From Dendrocalamus latiflorus (lineage: Eukaryota; Streptophyta; Magnoliopsida; Poales; Poaceae): DNA of 64,000 nt. The notes below the pieces were generated by a model. That model worked only from the letters and a program-made list of their open reading frames with translations. It had not been told where the DNA came from and ran no database searches. Location of the stretch: NCBI GenBank assembly GCA_017311315.1, contig CM029644.1, forward strand, positions 24,881,606 to 24,945,605. The letters are read 5' to 3'. Below, in pieces: positions 35,775 through 52,400 of the stretch (its first letter is position 1; every line of letters begins with the position of its first letter). The position numbers and the translations under genes are program-made.

Positions 35775-36330
35775 AGTCATACGGTGTAGACAAAAGTATA
35801 TATCCTGCATTCTACGATTTTTATTGCATAGTACGAAATAAATTCAAGTAATTAATTTCTATGACACGTTAGCGGTTCAAGTGAAAGTCTTGTGTGAAAT
35901 TTTCAACTCATTCAGACTATAAATGCTCACTTATACGGTTGATAGAGACAAACAACGTAGGGGAAAATCACATCCGTTGACTTCTATTATTTTTGTTGCA
36001 TAGCATGTATTGAATTCCAACGGTAAATTTCTATGTCATATTAGTGGTGCAAGTGGGATTACAACGTAAAAATATCAGCTCATTCAGAAACAACTATTTG
36101 ATTGTATATGTTAAAATAGCCAAACGGCGTAGGGGAAAGTGCATGTCCTACATTCTATGATTTTTGTTACACAGTTCAGAATAAATTCCAATGACGAATT
36201 TTTATAGTATGTTAACGGTTCAAGTGAAAGTTTTGTGTGAAATTTTTAACTCATTCGAACAACAAATGCTCGCTTGTATGGTTGACGGAGACGAGCGGCG
36301 TTGGAAAAAAGCATGCATTGACTTCCATTA
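35775..36330. repeat. Diverged tandem repeat, about 171-bp period
   Basis: The anchor motif cggtgtag / aacgtagg / cggcgtagg / cggcgttgg ends at about 35789, 35960, 36132 and 36303. Between anchors the order attctatgatttttgttgca, aattcca, ggttcaagtg, aactcattc and atgctc is retained. About three full units plus a partial one. Confidence 0.75.
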
Positions 36331-36337
36331 ATTTAGT

Positions 36338-36400
36338 GCTTTAATTAGCACTAATTAATTACTATTAGTACTAATTAATTACGCTTAGCGCTAATTAATG
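36338..36400. repeat. Short tandem repeat of ctaattaatta units
   Basis: Four imperfect copies of gc-actaattaattac. Confidence 0.7.
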
Positions 36401-36844
36401 TGTGAGCAGTGAGTAGTGAAACAGTGTGCACTACAGTGCCATTGCGAATTGGCGGCTCTGCAGGCACCTTCTGCACATGGGTGGCTTGGTAGGAGTTGGT
36501 TGCTGCACCAGTTTGCTCAGCTGTGCGTTTGGCTTTTTTGCCAAGTTAGGACAGCGCGATAGGTGGCACATGTCGTCTGTACACATCTTTCGATCATGAG
36601 GAATGGTCTATTTTTGCAAAAAAAAAATTAAAGGACTAAAATTGAACAAAAAATATTGCTCGGAGGCCATATGTGTCAACAGTTCCAATTCTTCAATTTA
36701 TACGATTTCCCCGCTTCCAGTCGCAGATTTATGGGAGAAATTCAGCGTGCGTAGGTTCCATATATGGAAGTGTATGCACTTGTTATAAGTGGTACAAATT
36801 AGGTCTTGGGCGTGGAAGTGTGTTCGGCACCCGACCTGATAATT

Positions 36845-37086
36845 GGGACTGTTCTTTTGGGCTTTTGAAATCGGCTTTTGGCTTCTGCTACAGTACATAA
36901 TTTTCAAACGGAGTATTTTCTTAAGACGGGGTCTATAAGTTAAACGATCTACATGTTAAAAGCCCAACATCTGTACCAGCTAAAATCGCAAGTGAATATC
37001 TGGCTCTCTGTAATCTGTACCGTAAACAGCCAAAATTCAAAATTTTCAACCAAAAGTCATAAGCCGCAGCTGAAAAGAACAGACCC
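36845..37086. repeat. MITE, gggactgttc family, 242 bp
   Basis: The ends gggactgttc and gaacagaccc are inverted repeats. A possible 3-bp TSD att flanks it. The interior matches 29763-30007 in inverted order. Confidence 0.7.
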
Positions 37087-37876
37087 ATTATATAACTTCG
37101 GATAAAGCCTACAAGCAATAGGTCATTATGGAGGTTAATTAGAGTTGCTCTAGTATCATGCCCGAAAGCAGAGGAAAATATGATGGCTTTCTCTGGGAAA
37201 GGGGTGCAGAGGCAATGATTTAGTTGTACATTTGGTGGAACATAACGACTGTTTGTTTTGGATACCACAAACTTAGGATTAAAGAAAGAAAGAATAGTCA
37301 CTAAAAGAATCAAGACTGCCAGCGATTGTTCTTAACAAAAGATCAGTTTTTTAATGGCTAATCAGAAAAAATCTACTTGGAACTTTGTATATTGGACAAG
37401 ACTGCCTCTGCCTGACAAATCTTGGGCTTTCGTCATGCCAGTAATAAAATTTCGAGAGCATCCTAGCAAGGCACTTCAAGAGCAACGCATCATGCTTGAC
37501 AAAAAAAATAAACAAGTGTTTTCTACACAACAACCGATCACTAAAGTAATTTTCTTAGCTTGGCTTATATAACCGGAGTTTTTTTAGAATAAACAAGCTA
37601 TGGTCGATAAGGTTACATTACAAGTTGAGGAGGTTCTTTCTCTAGTCCATCGGTAGAACTCATGCCTTCATTTTTCAAAAAAAAAAAGGCCTAGCCGCCT
37701 GTATAGTGTGCAGGCCACTCTTAAAAAGTTCTAACGACTCCAGAGAGATTAGTTATGTTGTCTTGTAGAACCTAGTCTTGCTTATTGCATTTGGGTATGG
37801 TATGGATTGATCTTGGATTCTTGTTAGGTTAGGTATTAGGGCAAATTTAGAGCATGGTATGATGGAAATGGGTAAG
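37087..37876. other. Intergenic stretch, no recognised feature
   Basis: No supported gene. An A-run lies at 37676-37688. Confidence 0.3.
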
Positions 37877-38095
37877 GCTCTGTTCATTTGGATTCTAAAA
37901 ACTGTTTTTCTATAGTATCTAATTTTCAAATAGAATATCTTTTTAAGACGGAGTTTACTAATTGATTATAAGAGACACTGTAGTGACTTCATTTATATCG
38001 GTTAAAATCGTATATAAATATCTCTCTATAAATTTTACTATTTATCAGCTAAAGTTAAAAGTCATCACAAAAAGGCAATATGCACGCTCCCTGAA
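37877..38095. repeat. Diverged relative of the gggcctgttc MITE
   Basis: Shares gtagtatctaattttcaaa-like and agacggagttt motifs with 36845-37086. The ends are decayed. Confidence 0.45.
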
Positions 38096-40844
38096 GTAGT
38101 CTTGATTAAACTACTGAGGGGAATTCATTAAGCCCAATGATTGATGTCCAAAGCGTATCATTAGGGAGACTTGAGCCCAGAGGCATTACCTAAGAAGAAA
38201 TCAGATCAAAGTTTGTTCTCACATGAGATGGGGGCCAGCCTACTAGCCCGAGCTGCTCCGGCGCAAGAATCTCCTCCCTGCTAAACAGCCCTAAGAGGTC
38301 GCTGACATGTGGAACCAAGCCGGCACCACCTTCCAGTGGATCCCACGTGTCATTGGCTATACTGAACGCCTCCGTGGCACGAATCGTTATAGCAGCGGTC
38401 GGGCATTATTAGCAGGCAGGCAGGTAATCAAATCATAGGAAAAGCCATTGCTTGGAGCTGTGAGCCAGCCGTAAACAAGCTACTGCACCCCTGTTGCCTA
38501 GCGTGTAGTAGTACTAGTGCCTCCATTTGGGAAATGCTTAGCTTAATAAGGCGCTTTTCTTTTCCGTTAAGGCAGATGACTTATGGTGATAACCTGATAG
38601 TTTTCTTTGTCTTAATGTAAGTATTTATATGAATACATTGAATACTGATAAGTCGTTTCGAAAAGACTGCTTTAATAAACTACTTCGAAACAGCGACGAA
38701 GAAACCACCCCGTTTGTTTATTTCTCTAAACTATAAGTCATAAGACATGAGCAATAAGCTGAAAAGAGCCGACCTAATTATAGATCTATTCATATTGGCT
38801 TCTGTTGATGGCTTTTGACTGCGGTTGATGAATAGTAATGGATGATAGAAATGTCTGATGAATATTAGTGGTTGATAAATAATAGTGCATTATGTAAGAA
38901 AGACGGTGCAATAAAAAATACTATAACATTCAGACAGCCATGTGACTTACATGATTGTGATATAATAAAATACAAAGTACGTTATAATATGTAAAAACAT
39001 ATATTGTAGTGACTAATGAATAATAGTGGCTGATAGAAATAATTATAGAAATTAAGACGTTTATACTAACTTTGGCTTCTGAAAACAAAAGCCAAAACTA
39101 TAACCCTATATCAACAGGCCCTAACCAGTGTTAGTTGCTCCTGCCCCCCCTCCCTTCAGCTTCATTATTCAATTCCGGAGTGTCCCGGCTCTGTGCATTA
39201 AACAAGCGTCGTCATTGCTATCTGAATATGGCTGGGCATTGGGCAAGTTGGTTAATCAATTCTGGAGCCTATCAACTTGGCGTCTTCTTTAGGTCGTCAT
39301 TTGGATGGTTTCATGGTTCCATTTGATTAGCCTCTCGCCGGCTCACAGTGCCTGCTAATTATTTGCCGGTCCGAGGAAGGTTCTTGCGTCAGACACGGGA
39401 TGAGTTGGAGGAGTGCATGGGAGTATGGAGATGCACGCTAGAACCATCTTGTGACATCGGGAGGAGATCTTTTCTTTCTTTTCGAGTTTCTTAATGCAGT
39501 TTGCTACCTGAACTTTCGGATCTGAATAATTCAGAACTACAGCAGCCAGAGCAAGAGGGGAAAATAATAGCACGTATGATAGCATGAAAAAAAAAGGTAG
39601 ATTGCAGAGAGAAACAGCCAAACATTTTCCCTTAAATTATATCTCAGTCAAGTCGTTGGGCTGTAGCGAGTTATAAGAGAATAGCGGTCAGAGAGGTGCT
39701 TATATGCTTTTTTTTAATATCAATTTGTATAATTTTTAAAATATAATGAATAATGAATATTGCGTGTTCCTTCACATGCTCTGAGTTTAGTTTTACTCTT
39801 TAATGAAATAGAAAGTATAGAAGCACCGTTTATGCTCTGACGCCATTTCCGACCAAACGATGGATAAGTTTTGAAGCAAACATGGCAACATAACTTCATA
39901 AGTTCCTAACTACAAATAGGAACGAAATGATGCTCAAAGTGAGCTGGTTTCCAGAGCAGCAGGGATGGAAGAACAGTGTAAACCATGACAAGATGCGCTG
40001 TTAAGTATAATACAGCAGGAGATTGATGATTGCAAAGCCTATACTTTTGTCCACGACACGCAGCCTTTAGCTCCCTTTTTGTGGCAGGAGCTGTATCCTC
40101 CTACAACCTTGTCCTTCATCTAATAACTCCAGTAATACCCATAGTCTCTCAGACAAGTGTGCTTGCTGAACTGTTGCTAATTAACCACTACTCGGGACTG
40201 CCAGCGATGTACATAATTTCGTTCGAGATCACGTAAAAACTTCTCGTGTCATTTTTATCAGTACAGAAGGAAAGAAACACCCAAGAAAGGGCTTTACAAC
40301 GACGTGGTGCTTATCACCATCAGGGCATGTACAAATTTTACACAAACTCCACAACAATTCTGCAGAAAAATAGCATGATTTCTCCGTAATCCTCACCAAA
40401 ACACTGTTCGAAAGGGGCCTAGAGCTAGAAGTTGCACGTGTTGTATGTGCGTGCCCAAGCGCGGGCGCACACACACACACACGCACGTACGCACGAAACA
40501 AAAGAGAACGGCGTCGTCCTAGCTCTTGGATCGTGATACATGCTACCCTTTGGCTTCGCATACCAGCACAGCTACGAAAAGGGCAGAAGGTACCCTGCCT
40601 TCGCCCAGAAATCTGCTCGGGCACGGACAAGTTTTTTTTAACTTCGGCGTTAGGAACCGACGCAGAGGCACGCGATTCGCCAGCAAACGGACGTACGCCG
40701 CACAGAGTTTCGTCTTGTTGCGATGCGCCTGCACCGGGCACCCCCCGCTGATGCGAGAAATGACAGCGACCGGCTCAGAATTCACGAGCCAAAAAGGCTA
40801 CGCGTACAGACGCATGCATCATCTCACGTTACGGGCCGTCACAG
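38096..40844. other. Intergenic, with decayed MITE pieces, no supported gene
   Basis: Pieces with ataagtcataag and ggcttttgact motifs at 38705-38780 and 38800-39120 look like worn MITEs. A 40440-40500 stretch has (CA)n and acgtacgcacg runs. Frames of 100-170 codons on either strand at 40229-40999 overlap one another and show no domain. Confidence 0.35.
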
Positions 40845-41025
40845 CTAAGGGCCAATTATTTTGGCTGAAACTTATAGTTTTTAGCTGCGGTTTGTGCCTT
40901 TTGAGCTGCTTATGTGAGAGTTTACAAAGTAACAGAAATTCACGTACGGTTTTTGCCGATATAAATGAAGTCGGTACAGTATATACTACAATTAACTAGT
41001 AGACCCTATCTTGCAAAGTAACAGA
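40845..41025. repeat. Relative of the gggcctgttc MITE
   Basis: Contains ttggctgaaacttatag, gccgatataaatgaag and tactacaattaactagtaga, shared with the family at 61690-61900. Confidence 0.5.
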
Positions 41026-41384
41026 AATAATATTGCATTTTACTTTGATAACACAATTAACTTGTTGAATTCCACCTTTTATACCTAATATTTCTCCAAA
41101 TTATCTTTGAAATGTTATGTCTAGTATGAACAATTTGTACTACTATTAACTTTGACCTTTTTCATTAAATGATATTTTGTTAATTTCTAACACCTATACG
41201 ACCCCGATCCAAACGGCTTTCAGCTTCGGGCTTCTAAAATTTTGGTTTTTTTGGATTTTTTTGTTTTTCGGTTTTTCTTTTTCCCCTTATTTTTTCATTT
41301 TTCTAAAAGATATAGCGGTGGTTTTTTCTCATTTTTTACTCTAAAAAATGCCAAACAACTGTTTTAGTGCATTTGCAGTCCTAA

Positions 41385-41977
41385 GGTCCCGTTTGGCACA
41401 GCTCCACCACCGGCTCCTGGAGCTATTTGGAGTCGTTTTGTGCCAAACGGGGTAAAACAAAATAGCTCCACCTAAGGAGTCCCTTAAAACATGCTGAGAC
41501 AAAAGATATGTACGAGATGGAGCTGAAAAAAGTAGCTCCACCCGGCTCCATCCGCAGGCCCGCATGCCACTGCCCTTATACTTTTGTGAATTTACGCGAT
41601 CTGCCACCGGCTCTTCTATTCTCCCGTTCCCGTTCCTCTGTTCGGTCTTCTCGTCTTCGACCGTGAAGGGAGCGCCGCCGCCATTAAATATTGGTTGCTA
41701 ATACTTTGTGTTATTTTAAATTTTATTTTTTTTTTGAATTCAAATTTATTCGGATGAAAAATCATGTAGAAACATACAGCTCTTGATGTTACTACAAGCC
41801 AAATAGACAGGGGTATATTGGACAATTGACATCTCTCAACCATGCATGATAAAACAAGTGGAGTTGTTTTGCCAAACAGTCTACCAAAATAGCTTCAGCT
41901 CCACCGATGCAGCTGTTCGTGGAGCTGAAGAAAAAAAACAGCTCCACTTGTGAAGTGGAGCCGTGCCAAACGGGACC
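41385..41977. mobile_element. PIF/Harbinger-like non-autonomous element, 593 bp
   Basis: The termini ggtcccgtttggcaca and the complement of cgtgccaaacgggacc are near-perfect inverted repeats, with TSD taa at 41382-41384 and 41978-41980. agctcca motifs line both ends. No transposase. Confidence 0.85.
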
Positions 41978-41980
41978 TAA

Positions 41981-43576
41981 TACACACACAGAAAAAAAAA
42001 CCGCAGCCGGCAACTGGCAGCCCGGGCTGACAGCCGAATGGAGCAGTAAAAATTCTGGGTCCGCCGGTCTGATCTGAGCTTGGGTTGTCCATTTTGCCGC
42101 TGCGTCCTGCTCCTGCATGGCCTCCGCGGAGAGCCTGATGACAGATTCCGAGCTGTTACGGCTTCCATATGAAACGCCAAAAACGAAGGGCTCCGCCCAC
42201 GACAATGCCATACCACCCCAATAATACACCGTCTGTCGCGGTGGCTCATGGAGCTGGTGGGCCCGGCTGGGGATTGGGGGTCGGACGAAAATGCCCCCTG
42301 CCCAGGAATACTGACAGGAACCCTGTTGTTCTGTTGCCTTTGTATTATTGTCGATTATTTTGTTTATTTCTCTCTCGAGGAATCGTTTTCCTTTTCTAGG
42401 CTTTGTCAAATATTTGCTCCTTTAGATTTTTAGCAAATTTAACTCTGATGTAAAATGCAAAATTTGTTGGGTATTTCAGGCTTCAACATGATCGCTATTC
42501 TGTACTGGTTTGCTAACTCTATGGAGTATATGGAACTTAAGTGTTCGAAATGTATGAGTATGCAGTAGCTAGCATTATCATTATAAATAGTTTCAGATAT
42601 TTATAGTGGTTTCAAAATTGAAAATATACAGTACTTTGGTTTTTCTTCAGGGGAAGACAACATTTAACCTTTCTCTAGAGACAGGAACGATAATGTTTAA
42701 CTTGGAAGTGATGAAATGTAGAAAACGAAATCCAGCAAGTGCTTCAACTTTTAAGTTCATTTAGGATCCATCACTATAGAGGGTTGGTTGCTTGTTTAGT
42801 GCTTGTTAGTTGAATGATGGAAATTAGTTTGTAACTTTGTGAACAATTTCACAGATACGAAAATGACATATACATACAGTTTAGGTGATACGACAGTAAC
42901 CGTAGAAAGAGAAATGTACCAAGTTGCGCGCCTTTCTATGATGTATGATCTATTGCTAGTCTTGTAAGTTAAACATCTGTTGCAAACCCATTATGAGATG
43001 CAACAAAGCCCTGATCACAGGGGATTTTGCTAATCTTTTGGCACAAAATAAGCTTCCAAAGCCGAAAGGAGGTATTATTGCCTTAACCTTTTTTGTCACC
43101 ATCAAAATATAAAGAACAAATGTAATTATTTTCAGAGAACTATTCCAAACTCGTACATCTCAGTGAGTAGAAATAACACCTTTCTAGAACAGCCAGTGTC
43201 TCATTCAACTCAGCTATCCTTGCAACCTACTACTGATAAGAACCTTAGTAGTTAGTAATAATACATACCCAGCTACCCATGGTATGAGACGTCAAAGTGA
43301 CATGATTCCACGGTGACCTACAATACCCGAACTCCACTGCAACTAGACCTTTTAATAAAAATAGCCTGGCAAATTTTATGTAATTAATGCACTCTAGAAA
43401 AATCATGAAGGCATCTCAAGAAAAAAAATCATAAGAATTCCTATTTGAGGTGTAAATCGTGGGATACACTCCAGAGCCTATTGTTGAGGTTCTGTTTAGA
43501 ACTCTAGGATTTTTCGCTATACTACAAAATTAACTCTTTTTTATGCATATAGTTGCGCTTAGTTACAAATTTGTCT
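41981..43576. other. Intergenic, AT-rich, no supported gene
   Basis: The 42000-42430 part opens overlapping frames on the minus strand (up to 205 codons, partly inside the MITE) without domains. 42430-43576 is AT-rich and featureless to my reading. Confidence 0.35.
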
Positions 43577-43590
43577 TATATATATATATA

Positions 43591-44276
<686 letters not shown>

Positions 44277-44590
44277 TACAATCGTATGTATTTCGAAGGG
44301 AAAAATCTACAATCATGCGTTGTCAAGTGTGCGTGATGGCACATAGGAGCACGTTCACCTCTACTAAATTTGTATATGTATCGTGTGTACATATAAGTAA
44401 AAAGTATATAAGTGCCTACATTTGTATTGCTATATGTATAAAAACTCCCATTAACAAATCGCATCAGACCAAAAAAAAAAATCATATCTGCATTCGCATC
44501 CAATGATTCCACGCAATTGTACGTGAGCTATGTTTCCAGTTTGTCACATAGTTGAAACTAGTATACTAATGGTCGTAAATCCAAACATAG

Positions 44591-47577
<2,987 letters not shown>

Positions 47578-47582
47578 CATAG

Positions 47583-49340
47583 CATAAAAGAATCATGTAG
47601 AAAAAATAGAATATAAGACAAACCTATCCAAGCACGGTGCATCGTCATGCGCAATAGTTCATCCAGTAAGTAAGTAGGCTGTCAATCCAACCCACAAGCT
47701 TTATTTGTTTTGGATTTCTTATGTTTCTTAGTCACTAGCTTATTCATTCGCATCTGATAATTCTTTTCATGATTCCATGCAATCATGCGTGACCAATGTT
47801 TCTAGTTTGTCACATAGTTAAAACCAACAAACTAATGATCCTAAATTCCGATCAATACCGTAAAAGAGTCGCACAAACCAAATAGTGTTATACCATATGG
47901 CTAGATCTAGGATGTTTTGGTGATGAATAATTGACAATGGTTAATTTATGATGATGAATATTTGATAATATTGCTTATCGATGTTATGTGAGATGTGTGA
48001 CGTGTGTGGACTGATGATTGGTCAAGTTGGGACGAACTTGTGCCGAAAAAATATATTCTTTGGTCTTTGCATGTGCAAGTTGAGCATGAAGGCGATCATG
48101 GTCGGTGACGAAGTGGACTGAGACTAGGATGGGGAGATCCAAGGTTCAGACGGTCAAGTAGGTCACGAGATGGTCGGACTCATGCTTGGGGCGCATGGAG
48201 ATTAGAGGTGGATGATACGTGTTGGAGCTACGGAGGTGCGGTCCAGAGGCTACGACACGTGGTGGATGGTGCCTCGAGAAGCTACGAGAGATGCAGTCCT
48301 GAAGGCTTCGGCACATGACATGTTAGAGAAGTTGGAATTTTGGAAAACCCATATTAGGAAGGGTTTCGGATCCCTTGAAAATTAGTAGGCCAAAAATCTA
48401 GTTGAGGTAAAAAAGGCTTGAGCTCAGTTGGACGAGTTGTATTAGTGTTTTGAGTAGAGATTGAATAGGAGTTAGAGTAGGCTGCATAAGAGACGTACGA
48501 TGTGCGGCAGTTTTTTTATGGGACGAAGGAAAAAAATTGCGGCGACCGTGTCGTTAAAATAAAAGACGCAGGCATAGAGACGTCGGTGATGCAAAGGAAA
48601 AGTGATGAACAGCTCCTGTGGTTTTTGAATAAAAGTTTGTGAGTTTTTTTAATTCGCATATATTATCCTTTTTCTGGTTTTTTGATTCGTAGGAATTCTC
48701 TATGCATTGGTCTCTATCTATATATTTTTTTGCTTACATTCATGAATTAGTTTTAATTAAAAATTGATTTCTAGATTGAATGAAAAACGTGTTTCTGTTG
48801 ATCAGTTATCGATCGGAATTAGATATTGATCGGATTTTTTCAGTGCTACAGTAATCGCTACAGTTCAATCGGGATTTTTTTCTTTTATTTCTGTTTTTCA
48901 GATTAAACGATTAAAAGACAAAAAAGGAAAAAGATTCCGCTGGAAATTACAATCATTCACCCCTCTCTCTAATTGTTATCGACGATCCTATAAATAGAAT
49001 GAGAGACAAACACAACGTTCATTTAACAGTAAGGTGGATTACACGCGTAATTTGTCCGATAGCATAATGCCCAAAATATAGAACTATGACTAACCATTGA
49101 TTGAACACGCGAACTTTCTTTTTTTTTGAAAATTAAAATTGTCTTAGTTACTACTACCATGTAACTAAAGAAAAACCCACAACCATAAATAAATTGTGAA
49201 AAAGGAAAGAAAATCCCTCCCAACCAGTTTCTTTCCCAAATTCTCCACCCGGTCAGCAAAAGGGTAAAACTGTCATTCCAACCCCCCAAAACAAACCCTA
49301 ACAAAAACCAGCCGGAAGAAAGCCATTTTTCCTCCGCCAA
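47583..49340. other. Intergenic region upstream of the DUF538 gene
   Basis: 47750-47855 is a diverged direct copy of 44485-44590. 47880-48900 resembles LTR-type repeat sequence but has no clear ends. No gene was recognised. Confidence 0.35.
48989..48996 (+). promoter_or_regulatory. Possible TATA box
   Basis: TATAAATA on the plus strand, about 500 bp before the DUF538 start codon. It could serve that gene if the 5' UTR is long, or belong to an upstream repeat. Confidence 0.2.
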
Positions 49341-49498
49341 TCCCATTTTTTTACCTCCAAATTTTGATTTTTCGCCATTTCTCCCACAGTTTCCAATCCC
49401 CCTTCCTTAAAACCTCCTCCTCCTCGTCCTCCTCCCCTTCACCTCGCCCCCACCCCACCCCATCCCCTCTCGCCGCCGCCGCCGCAGCCACCCCTCCC

Positions 49499-52400
49499 AT
49501 GGCCAAGCTCCGGCCTTTCCCCTCCCCGCTCGCCCTCCTACCCCTCCTGTGCCTCCTCCTGCTCGCCGCCGCGGTGCCGCTCGCGCTCGCGCGCGCCGCG
49601 CCAAGGAAGGCCGGCGCCAGCGCCGACACGATACACGAGCTGCTGCGGACGCACGGCCTCCCCGGCGGGCTGCTCCCTCGCGGCGTCGAGTCGTACAGCC
49701 TGGACGAAGCGAACGGGCTGCTTGAGGCGCGGTTGTCGGCGCCGTGCTACGCCAAGTACGACGACGGCGACCTGGCCCACTTCGACACCGTGGTACGCGG
49801 CAACCTCAGCTTCGGCGCGCTCCGCGGCGTGGAGGGGCTCGCGCAGGAGGAGCTCTTCGTGTGGCTCCCCGTGAAGGGCATCGTCGTCGCCGACCCTGGC
49901 TCCGGCGTCATCCTGTTCGACATCGGCTACGCGCACAAGAGGCTCTCGAGGTCGCTCTTCGAGGAGCCGCCGGACTGCAAGCCGTCAGCCGCCGCCAGGT
50001 GGAAGGACAGGCAAGGTGAGATTTTCTTTCTTCGAGATGCTTCAAGGTGCCAGATTCATTCATGGCATGGTTTCTTGACTTGTTAGGACCCTCTCCCTCC
50101 ACTCTTGGTTGGTAGGTAGGTAGTTCGCCTTCTTGCTTGGTGTTCATTTCTGACTGTGTAATCAGTGGAATTCTGCGTGAAGATTCCACTCGGGTGTGGG
50201 TTTTTGGTCGAATTCGTCGTGCCCAATCTCTCGTCTGCGCTTCATACTGCTTCCTCAATTCGCTGATTCGATTCAGAATCAGTGAGAAATCTCAGCCATA
50301 CCGACGAGACGCAGTTCCAAACATTGGATTCGGAGAGTTGATTACAAGGAGGGGGGGGGGGGGGGATCTTGATGCAAAATTGTTCATTCCTTATTCTTCA
50401 ATTTTGATTGTGCAATCGTGTTGGATCAGTGGACGCCGGTTACAAGTTGGCAAGTAGGCCATTCTTTAGTTGATTCGGTGATGCGGAGCTGGAAAGTTGG
50501 AATTTTTATGGTTTTTTCGAGTTGAAAGCCTGCTGAGGAGTAATTCTTGGAGGGGGTGGGCGATTAATGGCTTCAGTTACAGCTGAATTTGGGGGCATTA
50601 ACTCCGCTGGAAACTTGTTCATCTGGTGTTTGTAAATCAAGGCCATGATTTTGGCACTGGAATTCTGAGCCCTTCGGGGACATTTATTACCAGAAAAACT
50701 TACTCCTATTTAACTCGGACTAGTACTCTCTCCGTCACGAAATATTAGTCCGGCATGCATATCCATGAAGTATGTTATTTAAGTAATATTTAATAGAATT
50801 GGACAGTCTTTACTATTAGATAGACATAGTACTACTCTTTCTATCAGACACAAATATGATCTATTTTATTAAATATTACATAAATAATATACCTTCTAGG
50901 TATGTGTCGGACTTGTACTGCAGGATAGAGGGAATACAAATTTGTAAAAATTCTTCCTTTCTTGTGGCATAAGTGTTTGAATCAATTCTTTGATATGCTG
51001 GATTAGAGCTCATGAGTAAGCGATGTTGGCGCGATTGACCGGATTTGGTGTCGGCAAGGGCAGAGCCAAGAAAAAAATCTAGCCTGGACAAATTTTACTA
51101 CGGCCAACATGTCATAGACAAGTCGATATGTGCATACGAAATTGACAATCACACTAGTTTTAAACTAAAAACAATTTTGAAGTCCAATACACATGGTTGT
51201 GCATAGATGAAAACTAAATGCATAAAACCATGGTGGTACCTCTCTATTGAAACTTATGTAGACATTTTGCGATGTCAAAAATATAATACACACCCAAATG
51301 ACACTCTGTAACATAAAAAAATATGTTAATTAGTGCAACAATCATATATGTACAAAAAATTGACACTGAAAAGAATCAAAACATACCGCTAAGATGCTAA
51401 TCTACAACTACAAGTCAAGTTCATTCTCCGAAATTACCAATTCAAATTTCAATTCAATACCAAAATAGTACTCTAATCTCTTTCTTTGCTAAATGCCTAA
51501 GCAAAAGTAGCAAAATTGAAATTGGGATTTGGGCATTGGAGGAGGGAGGGGGAATCACCTTTTGGCTTCTCATCTTGTTGTGGGTTGTGGCATGCCGTGA
51601 ACTGGACCTCGGCTCGGTTGATTGGGAAGTGGGAGGGAGCAGGACCTCAGCTCGGTTGGCTGGGCTCACTGGCTGCCGCCTCGCGTCCTCACTAGACTGC
51701 TTGCCGCCACCGTCGGCTTGGAGGGAGATTGGGAGAGCGAGGAGGGGAGTTAGGGCCGATTGGGAAATCGGGATTCAGGAGCAGAGCAGTCGGAGGCGAG
51801 CGGGACCTCGGCGGCTGGGGTCGCCAGCCGTTGCCTCGCGTCCTCACCGGACTACTTGACAAGCCGCCTGGAGCTAGATTCATTGGGGGGAGAGAGGAAC
51901 CTCAGCTCGGCTGGTGTTGCCAACGGCCACCTCGCGCCCTCGTCAGACTGCTTGCCACCGTGGTGCGTCGCTGCCTGGAGGGAGAGCGAGGAGGGGATGA
52001 GGGGAGTTAGGGTGACTGGGCGAGCTACAAGTGGAGCAGGGACCTCATCCGCTCGGTGTCTCGGGCCATTGGGTCATCATGGGGGTTAGCCGATTAGCCT
52101 ATTGGGCTTCAGGAGCCATTGATCGAACGAGGCCCACAAAACCTCCAGCCTGCCCAACCGTGGGAGAAGTTGTCCACCATCCAGCCCAGCTGCCACTGAG
52201 AGGTCATCTTCAACCTCCAGCAGCCACCCGCCTGGGCAAAGCATGCCCAATCCTTCCCGGTGAATCCATGTGGCCTAATAGCTCGCTGGATTGAAGCCTG
52301 GGCAAGTGCCCACCCTGCCTGGACAGTTAACCGCCCCTGGGTGTCGCTGGATTCAGGTGCAAGAGAGCGTGTTTCTGTTCTTGGTCAGATCAAATTCAGT

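Noticed and set aside
40229..40999. Overlapping frames of 157-170 codons on both strands
   Set aside because: No domain, no preferred strand, and the plus-strand frame runs into a MITE.
41792..42409. 205-codon frame on the minus strand
   Set aside because: Part lies in the PIF-type MITE ending at 41977. The remainder has no recognisable domain.
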